This document shows positions 8,426 through 15,480 of a DNA stretch of 41,762 nucleotides, one piece after another. Source of the stretch: Comamonadaceae bacterium (GTDB taxonomy: Bacteria > Pseudomonadota > Gammaproteobacteria > Burkholderiales > Burkholderiaceae_C). The notes beneath the pieces were generated by a model. That model saw only the letters and a program-made list of their open reading frames with translations, did not search any database and was not told the origin of the DNA. A program made the position numbers and the translations under genes. Location of the stretch: assembly GCA_947378785.1 (NCBI GenBank), contig CANCLK010000023.1, positions 1 to 41,762 of the forward strand, read 5' to 3'. Numbering within the stretch: position 1 is the first letter of the stretch; each line of letters starts with the position of its first letter.

Positions 8426-9394
8426 ATGAACTTTCATCGATCCCTGATTGCACTGCTGCTCGCAGCGATGGCTGCTGTGACGACTTGGGCTCATGCCCAA
8501 GCGTGGCCCGACCGTTCAGTGCGCATCGTTTTGACCTTTCCTCCCGCCGGGGTGACTGACGTCGCGGCGCGCTTGGTTGCAGAGCGCATGAACAACGCGA
8601 TGAAGCAGCCGTTTGTAGTCGACCCCCGCGGTGGCGGCGGTGGCAACGTGGGCGCAGACCTCGTAGCCAAGGCACGCCCCGACGGTTACACCCTCGGCAT
8701 CACCACTGATACGCTCTTCACGATCAATCCCCAGATCTATGCCAAGATGCCTTTCGATCCGGCCAAAGACCTGGTGCCGGTGGTCACGCTCGCCTCTTTT
8801 GCTCAGGTGCTCGTGTGCCACCCGTCGGTGCCCGCGAAGAACGTGCAGGAGCTGGTCGCACTGGCTAAACAGCGCAAGCTGACGTACGCCACCGGCGGCG
8901 TTGGCGTTCCCGGTCACCTTGCGATGGAACTGCTGCTGTTCCGCGCGGGTGCGTCCATGACCCATGTGCCGTACCGCGGCGCCGTGCCTGCCACCACCGA
9001 CATCCTCGGCCATCAAGTCGACTGCGGGTTTCAGCCGGGCCCCACTGTGCTGCAGCACGTCAACGCAGGCAAACTCGTTGCCTTGGCCGTGTCGTCGGCG
9101 AAACGCTCGCCGGTCATGCCCCAAGTGCCAACCGTCAGCGAATCGGGTTTGAGCGGCTTTGACGCCTCATTCAAGCTGATTCTGTTCGCGCCCGCGAGTA
9201 CCCCCATGCCGATCCTAGACGCACTGGCTCGTGAGGCTATAGCCGCCGTAGCGAACCCAGACGTAGCCGCCAAGCTGCGCAGCAATGACCTACAGCCCAT
9301 CGGTGTTGGCGCCGAAGCCACCCGCAAACTGCTCGCTGACGACGTTCAGACTTGGACCCCTGTCGTACGCAAGATTGATCTGAAAGCCGAATGA
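8426..9394 (+). CDS. Bug/TctC-family periplasmic solute receptor
   Basis: The mature protein has the Bug fold markers: AWPDRSVRIVLTFPPAG at the N-terminus, then GGGGNVGADLVAKARPDGYTL, the THVPYRG segment of lobe 2 and the C-terminal VPTVSESGLSGFDA. A signal peptide is clear when ATG 8426 is used (MNFHRSLIALLLAAMAAV, cut after AHAQA). An upstream in-frame ATG at 8378 would only add 16 charged residues before it, so 8426 with its GAAAGAG ribosome site is preferred, giving 322 residues. Bug receptors bind small carboxylates, usually for tripartite tricarboxylate transporters, or act in sensing. No TctA or TctB gene is nearby. It is joined to the dehydrogenase gene by an ATGA overlap, so its ligand is probably that operon's substrate, perhaps a sugar acid or hydroxy acid. 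Confidence 0.93.
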   Translation: MNFHRSLIALLLAAMAAVTTWAHAQAWPDRSVRIVLTFPPAGVTDVAARLVAERMNNAMKQPFVVDPRGGGGGNVGADLVAKARPDGYTLGITTDTLFTINPQIYAKMPFDPAKDLVPVVTLASFAQVLVCHPSVPAKNVQELVALAKQRKLTYATGGVGVPGHLAMELLLFRAGASMTHVPYRGAVPATTDILGHQVDCGFQPGPTVLQHVNAGKLVALAVSSAKRSPVMPQVPTVSESGLSGFDASFKLILFAPASTPMPILDALAREAIAAVANPDVAAKLRSNDLQPIGVGAEATRKLLADDVQTWTPVVRKIDLKAE

Positions 9395-10407
9395 ACGCGT
9401 CGAACCTTGAGAGCGAGCACAGCCTGCTCATGATCCTGCAAGTGCCCGACGGCATTCGGCAACAGTACGAGGCGGGTGTGCGCAAGGCCTTTCCCGGCCT
9501 CAACCTGCACGTAGTCGCAGACGCGGCGCAAGCCGACCCGTATCTTTCCCGTGCGACGGTGATCGTCACCCACGGCCCCTATCTAGGCGCAAAGGCAGAC
9601 CACATCTTCAGCAATGCGCCGCGCCTGCAGTGGGTTCAAGGGATCGGCGTCGGCGTGGACAACATTGCGGACCGACCCACCCTACACCCGAACGTGATGG
9701 TGACCAACATCCATGGAACGCAGGGCGTGCCAATGACAGAGCTGGCATTGTCCCTGTTGCTGTCACTGGCCCGAAAGTTGCCGCGGAGCCACCAGAACAA
9801 ACTGGACCATCGCTGGGAGCGCTGGCCGTCGCGGCTGCTCAACGGCAAGACCATTGGCATCCTTGGCGTGGGCTCCATCGCCGAAACACTGGCTCCCGCA
9901 TGCAAAGCGCTGGGTATGCAGGTGGTGGGCATCGGTTCTCGCCGCGAAGTGCCCAGCTTCGACCGCATGGTGCCACGTACTGAACTGGTTTCCGCGGTGG
10001 CGGAGTTTGATTATTTTCTGTTGCTCGTTCCCTATTCCGTGCAGACGCATCACATCGTCGATCGGCAGGTGCTCGCCGCCATGAAGCCGGAGGCTTTCCT
10101 GGTGAACATCGCGCGCGGTGGCGTGCTCGACGAGGACGCTCTGCTGGACGCATTGCGCGAGCGCAAGCTCGGGGGAGCCGCGCTGGACGTTTTCATGAAC
10201 GAACCGCTGCCGCTGGACCATCCGTTCTGGGACCTGGACAACCTGATCATCACCTGTCACCAAGGCGTCGTTCATGAGGATGTCGCGCGAGTTAATGTGC
10301 CTATCATCTGCGACAACCTGCGCCATTTTCTAGCGCAGGACTGGCAGGGCATGCGGCACGTTGTGCGACCCGGCAACAAGCCCTTGCAGCCGAGTCAACA
10401 GGCATGA
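9391..10407 (+). CDS. D-2-hydroxyacid dehydrogenase, NAD(P)-dependent
   Basis: This 338-residue protein belongs to the D-isomer-specific 2-hydroxyacid dehydrogenases. The Rossmann motif GILGVGSIAETLA lies at about 156-168. The catalytic set is present: Arg242 in NIARGGVLDEDAL, Glu271 in DVFMNEPLP and His290 in ITCHQG, which in relatives usually reads TPH. It would interconvert a D-2-hydroxy acid and a 2-oxo acid in the cytosol. The family covers glyoxylate/hydroxypyruvate reductases, phosphoglycerate dehydrogenases and others, and substrate cannot be read from sequence. The four-base overlaps on both sides tie it to the receptor and the enolase-superfamily enzyme, so it probably reduces or forms the 2-oxo acid made by the latter. 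Confidence 0.93.
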   Translation: MNASNLESEHSLLMILQVPDGIRQQYEAGVRKAFPGLNLHVVADAAQADPYLSRATVIVTHGPYLGAKADHIFSNAPRLQWVQGIGVGVDNIADRPTLHPNVMVTNIHGTQGVPMTELALSLLLSLARKLPRSHQNKLDHRWERWPSRLLNGKTIGILGVGSIAETLAPACKALGMQVVGIGSRREVPSFDRMVPRTELVSAVAEFDYFLLLVPYSVQTHHIVDRQVLAAMKPEAFLVNIARGGVLDEDALLDALRERKLGGAALDVFMNEPLPLDHPFWDLDNLIITCHQGVVHEDVARVNVPIICDNLRHFLAQDWQGMRHVVRPGNKPLQPSQQA

Positions 10408-11588
10408 AAATCGTCAGCATCACCGACCTCCATGCCGATGCCGGCTGGCGCGTGGTGTCGTTCCTCAAAGTCACGACCGACGATGGCCTCATCGGCTGGT
10501 CCGAATTTGCCGAAGCTCGCACCACCCCCGGCCTGACGAACGTGATCCGGCAGCTGTCGGCCCACTTCATTGGCCTCGACCCATGCAACACCACGGTCGT
10601 GCATGAACTGCTGCGCACCGTCACCCGACTCACCCCGGGGGGTCTTTGCGCGCAAGCGTGTGCCGCGATAGAGAACGCGTGCCTCGACATCCGAGGCAAG
10701 GCGCAGTTGTTGCCTGTACACGCGCTGCTCGGCGGCGCGATGCGGCTGGAACTGCCTTTGTACTGGTCGCATTGCGGTACCGCGCGCGTACGTCACGGCA
10801 AGTTCCTTCCGCCTGAGTTCGCTCAGCCGATTCGCAACTTGGACGATGTCGTTGCCCTCGGCCAGCAGGTGCGTGCGCGGGGTTACCGTGCGCTCAAGTC
10901 CAACGTCATTTTGTTCGAAGAGGGCGGGCCGCGGGTTCACTCGCCGGGCCTGCTGCAGTCGCACCCGCACTGGCCGGACCGCTTGGTCGATGCCTCTATG
11001 CTCGACGGCGTGGTCAGCTACATCTCCGCCCTGCGACAAGGTGCGGGCAGCGATGCGGCCATCATGATCGACCTGAATTTCAATTTCCGGCCGGCCAGTA
11101 TTCGCGCGCTCTGCCGCACGCTGGAGCCGCTCGGCATGGAGTGGGTTGAATTCGACCTGCACGATGCGACCGAATTGGCCGCGATCCGCAACAGCACGTC
11201 TGTTCCGATCGCTTCGCTAGAAACGATCTACGGAATGGCGGGGATCCGGCCGTACTTAGACGCTCGGGCGGTCGACTTCGCGATCATCGACGTGCAATGG
11301 AACGGCATGATCAACGCGTTTAAGATGTCCGCCCTTGCCGATTCGTACGACGTCAACGTCGCGGCTCACAACTATCACGGCTACCTCTCGACGCTGATGG
11401 GCGCGCATCTGTGCGCCCTGCTGCCGAACTTCAAGGCGATGGAATTTGTGGTCGACGAAGTACCGTGGATGCAAGATTTCTTGACGCACCCGCTGGAGAT
11501 TTCCGACGGCATCATGCGCGTGCCGACTCGCCCCGGTTGGGGGACGGACATCAACGAAGAAGCGCTCAAGGCGCATCCGCCACGATGA
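10404..11588 (+). CDS. Enolase-superfamily protein (mandelate racemase/muconate lactonizing group; probable acid-sugar dehydratase)
   Basis: The 394 residues have the N-terminal capping domain and the modified TIM barrel of the mandelate racemase subgroup. The three metal-binding acids are visible: Asp223 (MIDLNFNF), Glu249 (WVEFDL) and Glu273 (IASLETIYG). His322 in VAAHNYHG is placed as the general acid/base. The usual KxK on the second strand reads K-S-N (Lys165, Asn167). A K-x-N arrangement is known in galactonate-dehydratase-like members, so a dehydratase giving a 2-keto-3-deoxy acid is more likely than a racemase. The neighbouring 2-hydroxyacid dehydrogenase suits such a product. Substrate is unknown. 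Confidence 0.9.
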   Translation: MKIVSITDLHADAGWRVVSFLKVTTDDGLIGWSEFAEARTTPGLTNVIRQLSAHFIGLDPCNTTVVHELLRTVTRLTPGGLCAQACAAIENACLDIRGKAQLLPVHALLGGAMRLELPLYWSHCGTARVRHGKFLPPEFAQPIRNLDDVVALGQQVRARGYRALKSNVILFEEGGPRVHSPGLLQSHPHWPDRLVDASMLDGVVSYISALRQGAGSDAAIMIDLNFNFRPASIRALCRTLEPLGMEWVEFDLHDATELAAIRNSTSVPIASLETIYGMAGIRPYLDARAVDFAIIDVQWNGMINAFKMSALADSYDVNVAAHNYHGYLSTLMGAHLCALLPNFKAMEFVVDEVPWMQDFLTHPLEISDGIMRVPTRPGWGTDINEEALKAHPPR

Positions 11589-12052
11589 CCGACCAAGGGC
11601 AAACGGGTATTTCGTCCGAAGAGGTGCTGAAATGGGTGGCGGTGCAGGCCTGCAAGGACGTCGTTCTGAGCTTCATGGGGCTGTTCGACATGCGGGTTTG
11701 GGCCGAGATGGAGCGGTATGTGATGCCCGACATTGAATGGCAGCGCCCCGATGTCACGATCAGAGGAGTGGCACAACTGCGCGAGACTTTGCACGCTACG
11801 CCCGATAACGTGCGAGTGCGCCACGTCATCACCAACCTGCGAGCGACATTTAACAGCGCGGGAGGCGTCGTCGTTGATAGTTACTTCACCGTCTATCGCT
11901 TGGTGGGAACGACAGCCGATATGGGTGTAGCTGTACCCTTCGATGGCCCGGTGTCTGTCGGCCGGTATCGCGATGAGCTTGTGCGGATCGATGGCGCTTG
12001 GCGTATTGCACGCAAAAAATCGACAGTCGATTTTCGGCGCAATCAAGCATGA
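11585..12052 (+). CDS. NTF2/SnoaL-like small protein of the sugar-acid-type operon
   Basis: The frame is open from 11411, but the ATG at 11585 overlaps the previous stop as ATGA, the same coupling used between the preceding genes, giving 155 residues. The protein fits the cone-shaped NTF2/SnoaL fold: an N-terminal helix pair (CKDVVLSFMGLFDMRVWAEM), YVMPDIEWQRPD, a strand with DSYFTVYRL, and the C-terminal YRDELVRIDGAWRIARKK that is typical of the family. Members include isomerases, dehydratases and ligand-binding proteins, so the reaction cannot be named. It is the last gene of the rightward operon and converges with the CoA-transferase gene 17 bases on. Confidence 0.8.
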   Translation: MTDQGQTGISSEEVLKWVAVQACKDVVLSFMGLFDMRVWAEMERYVMPDIEWQRPDVTIRGVAQLRETLHATPDNVRVRHVITNLRATFNSAGGVVVDSYFTVYRLVGTTADMGVAVPFDGPVSVGRYRDELVRIDGAWRIARKKSTVDFRRNQA

Positions 12053-12069
12053 CGCCTTCGACGCTGCTT

Positions 12070-13326
12070 TTACAGCACGCCTTTTCTGCGCAGGGCTTCT
12101 ATGCGTTCCGAGTCATAGCCGAGCACGCTGTGCAATAAGTCGTCGGTGCTATCGCCGAGTGGTGGCGGTGCGAGCGTGTATGACGCTGGCGTGCTCTTCA
12201 GGCGAAGCGGGCTTGCAATCGTGGACACCATGCCTCCGTCAGGTTGAAGCATGTCGACGCGCAGCCCGCGGTGTCGTACTTGGGGGTCTTCAAATACCTG
12301 CCGATAATCATTGATCGGCCCGCAGGGTACGCCGCGGGCCTCTAGCCGTTCGATCCATTCCGCTTGTGGTCGCTCCAGCAGTGTGCGTGCGAGTTCAGGT
12401 ACCAGTTCAGCCCGGCCCGTGACACGCCCGGTCACGCGGTGCCAGCGATCATCAGCGGCTAAGTCAGGCCGTTCAATTGCATCGCAAAATTGCTGCCATT
12501 GCACATCGTTGCCAACTGCTACAACCACTTCACCGTCAGCGACGACAAAGACTTGGTAAGGCACAAGGCTTGCATGCGCATTGCCATAGCGGTGCGGTAC
12601 TTTGCCGTTTGCAAAAAAACCTGTGACTTGGTTCCCCCCCAACGCGACGATGCAGTCGATGAGGGCCATGTCGATGTACTGCCCTGTGCTCGAAACGTCC
12701 CGATGATTGAGCGCTGCGAGGATGGCGATCGTCGCGTACATGCCCGTCATCACATCAGCAATTGCAATGCCGGCTTTCTGCGGACCGCCGCCAGGCAGAC
12801 TGTCCCGCTCGCCGGTGATGCTCATCAGTCCGCCCATGGCCTGGAAGACGAAATCGTACCCAGGTTTGTGTGCGGATGGCCCGTCTTGGCCGTAGCCCGT
12901 GATCGAGCAATACACCAGCTGTGGGTTTAGCAGACGCAGACTGTCGTAATCAAGACCATAACGTTTCAGATCACCGACCTTGTAATTTTCGATGAAGACA
13001 TCGCTTTTGGCGGCCAGTTCCCGAATCAGCGACTGCCCCTCTAGGCTGGCTATGTCGATGGTGATGGACTTTTTACCGCGGTTGGTTGCCGCGTAATAGG
13101 TTGAGTTGGTCGTGTCAGCGCCTGAAGCATCGCGTATCCACGGCGGTCCCCAGGCGCGGGTGTCGTCACCCTTGCCTGGCCTCTCGACCTTGATGACTTC
13201 TGCGCCCATGTCCGCTAGGTTCTGGCTGCACCACGGTCCGGCCAATATTCGCGATAAATCGAGCACTCGCAGATGTGACAGTGCGCCAGCCGCCGATGAA
13301 CTTCTAGTTTTGTTTTCCGCCTTCAC
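12070..13326 (-). CDS. CaiB/BaiF (class III) CoA-transferase
   Basis: This is a family III CoA-transferase with the standard opening LRVLDLSRILAGPWCSQNLADMGAEVIKVE, AATNRGKKSITID, and the catalytic Asp in KPGYDFVFQAMGG (Asp158 with the start used here). The GTG at 13326 is chosen because GAGGA lies seven bases before it; a TTG six codons earlier has no such site. The length, 418 residues, is normal. These enzymes move CoA between carboxylic acids through an aspartyl-CoA intermediate. With the two MaoC-type proteins in the same operon it probably activates an acid to the CoA ester that is then hydrated. Relatives act on mesaconate, itaconate, citramalate and formate/oxalate; which applies here is unknown. 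Confidence 0.93.
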   Translation of the reverse strand: MKAENKTRSSSAAGALSHLRVLDLSRILAGPWCSQNLADMGAEVIKVERPGKGDDTRAWGPPWIRDASGADTTNSTYYAATNRGKKSITIDIASLEGQSLIRELAAKSDVFIENYKVGDLKRYGLDYDSLRLLNPQLVYCSITGYGQDGPSAHKPGYDFVFQAMGGLMSITGERDSLPGGGPQKAGIAIADVMTGMYATIAILAALNHRDVSSTGQYIDMALIDCIVALGGNQVTGFFANGKVPHRYGNAHASLVPYQVFVVADGEVVVAVGNDVQWQQFCDAIERPDLAADDRWHRVTGRVTGRAELVPELARTLLERPQAEWIERLEARGVPCGPINDYRQVFEDPQVRHRGLRVDMLQPDGGMVSTIASPLRLKSTPASYTLAPPPLGDSTDDLLHSVLGYDSERIEALRRKGVL

Positions 13327-13336
13327 GCGTTCGTCC

Positions 13337-14314
13337 TCAATCAATCTTCACATTGGCGTTGGAGATTACTTTTGCCCATTTGTCGAGTTCACTGTTTACA
13401 AAGGCTGCGAACTGCGGTTGCGTCATGGTGCCCGGCTCAGCGCCCTGCTCTTCAAACTGTCTATGCAGCCCTGGGCTTTGCAGCGCTTCGAGAACATCGG
13501 TGGACAGCTTCTTTTTCAGGTCTGCCTTCATGTTGCCTGGTCCATACAGACCGAACCATGCGGTCGAGTCAAAGCCCTTAAGACCGGCTTCATCAATCGT
13601 CGGCACATCGGGTAATGCCGCCGAGCGCGTCAGCGACGTGACGCCTAGCGCACGTAGCTTGCCAGCACGAATGTGTGGCAACACACCTGGGACCGAATCG
13701 AACATCACCGATATTTGCCCGCCCAACAAATCGTTGAGTGCCGGCGCTGCGCCCTTGTAAGGGATGTGCATCATTTCCACCCCAGCCATCGACTTGAACA
13801 ACTCTCCAGACAGGTGGTTGGCGCCACCCGTGCCGGACGAGCCGAAGTTGACTTTGCCTGGATTGGCCTTTGTGAAGTCGATCAATTCCTTGACCGTGCG
13901 CGGTTTGAACCCCGGATGGACCACCAGCACATTGGGGACCGCCGCGACCTGAGCGATTGGCGAGAAGGCGGTTCGAGTGTCGTATTTGAGCTGCTTGTAC
14001 AGGCCAGGGTTAATGACGTGGTGCGTCGCGGTCAGCATCAGCATGTAGCCGTCGGCCGGCATATTGGCCAACTGCTCGGAGAAAATTGTCCCGCTAGCGC
14101 CTGCTCGGTTTTCAACCAAGACGGGTTGACTCCACTTTCGGCCTAACTCGGTCGCGAGCAGGCGGGCTAGGATGTCGGTCGTGCCGCCAGGCGGGAAGGG
14201 GACGATGATCTTGACTGGTTTGATCGGGAACGCTTGCGCCCATGCTGCCAGCGGCGAAAGGCTGATGATGCTCCACAACAAAGCGGCCGTAGTCACGCGC
14301 ATAGAGGGCTTCAT
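13337..14314 (-). CDS. Bug/TctC-family periplasmic solute receptor
   Basis: The 325-residue product has a signal peptide (MRVTTAALLWSIISLSPLAA, cut near AWAQA), then the Bug pattern: PVKIIVPFPPGGTTDILAR, PVLVENRAGASGT, MPADGYMLM, MMHIPYKGAAPALND and VPTIDEAGLKGFD. ATG 14314 is preferred over the GTG three codons upstream because AAAGG precedes it by eight bases. It is placed between the MaoC genes and the CoA-transferase, so it should deliver or sense the acid that the CoA-transferase activates. No cognate TctA/TctB genes are in the window. Confidence 0.94.
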   Translation of the reverse strand: MKPSMRVTTAALLWSIISLSPLAAWAQAFPIKPVKIIVPFPPGGTTDILARLLATELGRKWSQPVLVENRAGASGTIFSEQLANMPADGYMLMLTATHHVINPGLYKQLKYDTRTAFSPIAQVAAVPNVLVVHPGFKPRTVKELIDFTKANPGKVNFGSSGTGGANHLSGELFKSMAGVEMMHIPYKGAAPALNDLLGGQISVMFDSVPGVLPHIRAGKLRALGVTSLTRSAALPDVPTIDEAGLKGFDSTAWFGLYGPGNMKADLKKKLSTDVLEALQSPGLHRQFEEQGAEPGTMTQPQFAAFVNSELDKWAKVISNANVKID

Positions 14315-14340
14315 TTTTGTCACCTTTGTTCTTGAAAATT

Positions 14341-14781
14341 TTAGGCTGCGTTGGGAAATTCAACCAAGGCCTCGCCGGCTGCGACTGTCTCGCCGCGCTG
14401 GTTGAGTACTTCGATGTCAAGCGTGACCCACTGGCTTTTCTCGGTATGACGAACTGAACTCACAACGGCTGAGGGTTGGATGGTGTCGCCCGGCTTAACC
14501 GGAGCCTTCCAGCGGGTTTCCAAGCGGCGCTGCATGCCGCCCAGCGGGTAGACCCAATCGGTCAGCATCTTGCTGATAACGCCGAAGTTGTTCATGCCGT
14601 GCATGATGATCCCGCCGAAGGTGGTCTTACCGAAGCTGCCCTTCATATAGTCATCGTCAAGGTGCAGAGGATTGAAGTCCAACGAAGCCTCGCAAAACTG
14701 GCGAATAGATTCGCGGGTTGGTGAGAAAGGAGTCCCATCGATCTTGTGGCCAAGCTGGGTTGCATGAATGGTGTGCGTCAT
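14341..14781 (-). CDS. MaoC-family hydratase, catalytic hotdog subunit
   Basis: This 146-residue single-hotdog protein carries the hydratase 2 motif: Asp35 and His40 in LDFNPLHLDDDYM, followed by GGIIMHGM. In (R)-specific enoyl-CoA hydratases this Asp/His pair activates water. An AAGGA ribosome site lies eight bases before the ATG. The preceding gene encodes a second hotdog protein that lacks the His, so the two likely form one heterodimeric hydratase. The likely substrate is an enoyl-CoA made by the CoA-transferase of the same operon. Confidence 0.9.
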   Translation of the reverse strand: MTHTIHATQLGHKIDGTPFSPTRESIRQFCEASLDFNPLHLDDDYMKGSFGKTTFGGIIMHGMNNFGVISKMLTDWVYPLGGMQRRLETRWKAPVKPGDTIQPSAVVSSVRHTEKSQWVTLDIEVLNQRGETVAAGEALVEFPNAA

Positions 14782-14793
14782 GGTGGTTTGTCC

Positions 14794-15267
14794 TTAGTGA
14801 GGGCGGATAGTCCAACCTCGGCCAGAGCAGATAACTTCGTTGTTCTGATTGAAGAACACGTTGTCATGGACGACAAAAAGGCGGTCTTTTTTTATAAATT
14901 TATCCAGCGCACGAGCCTCCAGTCGGATCCGGTCGCCGGGTCGCGCTGGGACGTTGTAGCTCCAAGACTGGCCGGCATTCACCGTACCGGGGCTTCGCAT
15001 CCAGTCGTCGGCCGGTGTGCACGAGAACATGAGAAGAATATGGATTGCCGGAGGTGCGATCAACCCTTTGTAGGGCGACTTCTGCGCATATTCCGCGTCA
15101 AAGTAAAGCGGGTGAAGGTCTCCGATCACCCGGCAATACTTTTGGATCGCCTCAAGCGTCAGTGTGTATGGCAAAGTCTTGCGTGGCTCTCCGGGGACAA
15201 TGTCGTCCCAGGTCTTGCGCAACTCAGCGTCTTTCCAGAAATCGGTCTCGAAAGTTGGTTTAGTCAT
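14794..15267 (-). CDS. MaoC N-terminal-type (FAS1-like) hotdog protein, probable non-catalytic partner subunit
   Basis: The 157 residues match the MaoC-like N-terminal domain: KYCRVIGDLHPLYFDAEYA at about 43-61, followed by GLIAPPAIH. At the site where hydratase 2 enzymes have D-x-N-P-x-H, this protein has D50-L-H-P-L-Y55, so the catalytic His is replaced by Tyr. In fused or heterodimeric MaoC hydratases (for example mesaconyl-CoA hydratase-type and steroid side-chain hydratases) one hotdog is similarly degenerate and shapes the acyl pocket. It is the first gene of the leftward operon behind the operator at 15313-15352, and the catalytic partner follows 12 bases on. Confidence 0.88.
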   Translation of the reverse strand: MTKPTFETDFWKDAELRKTWDDIVPGEPRKTLPYTLTLEAIQKYCRVIGDLHPLYFDAEYAQKSPYKGLIAPPAIHILLMFSCTPADDWMRSPGTVNAGQSWSYNVPARPGDRIRLEARALDKFIKKDRLFVVHDNVFFNQNNEVICSGRGWTIRPH

Positions 15268-15312
15268 AGTGATGGATAAATGTTTTGAGCGTTAGTCATT
15301 GCGTTAAAATGA

Positions 15313-15375
15313 CCGCTTGGCGGCTATTAGCATCCGCTTAATGGTCATTATTGTGTGAGCAGTTTCCGGTGTCAA
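15313..15375 (-). promoter_or_regulatory. Probable promoter and IclR-type operator of the MaoC/CoA-transferase operon
   Basis: On the minus strand TTGACA (15375-15370) and AATAAT (15352-15347) are 17 bases apart, one mismatch from a consensus sigma-70 promoter. Overlapping the -10 and start point is a half-site CCGCTTAATGGTCATT (15334-15349), and just downstream is the palindrome CCGCTTGGCGG (15313-15323). The same two elements in the same order occur before the Bug receptor at 17756. A binding site downstream of the promoter suggests repression. The elements are visible; that an IclR protein binds them is inferred. Confidence 0.65.
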
Positions 15376-15393
15376 GAAGCAGAAGGAGAAATC

Positions 15394-15480
15394 ATGGCGA
15401 CGCCTGAAAGTTAATCCATTGCCAGCCCTTTCGCGCATGGATTCGACGCTATCAAAGTGAGGGAAAGGGACTAGCTGCGA
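15394..15480 (+). pseudogene. Decayed 5' fragment of an IclR regulator gene
   Basis: The plus strand here aligns with the beginning of the intact IclR gene at 18090. The leader GGTGTCAAGAAG is identical in both copies, and the first six codons read M-A-T-P-E-S in both. Codon 7 here is TAA (15412-15414) where the intact gene has GAA. Beyond it, readable remnants continue (PFAHGFDAIKV against TFARGLKVIEV, and GGGACTAG in both) until about 15480, where the flavin monooxygenase gene's 3' end takes over. The rest of the regulator is absent. This is a relic of a duplicated regulator-operator unit. Confidence 0.75.

Noticed and set aside
11411..11584. N-terminal extension of the SnoaL-like frame
   Set aside because: It overlaps the enolase-superfamily gene; the ATGA start at 11585 matches the coupling used between the other genes of the operon.
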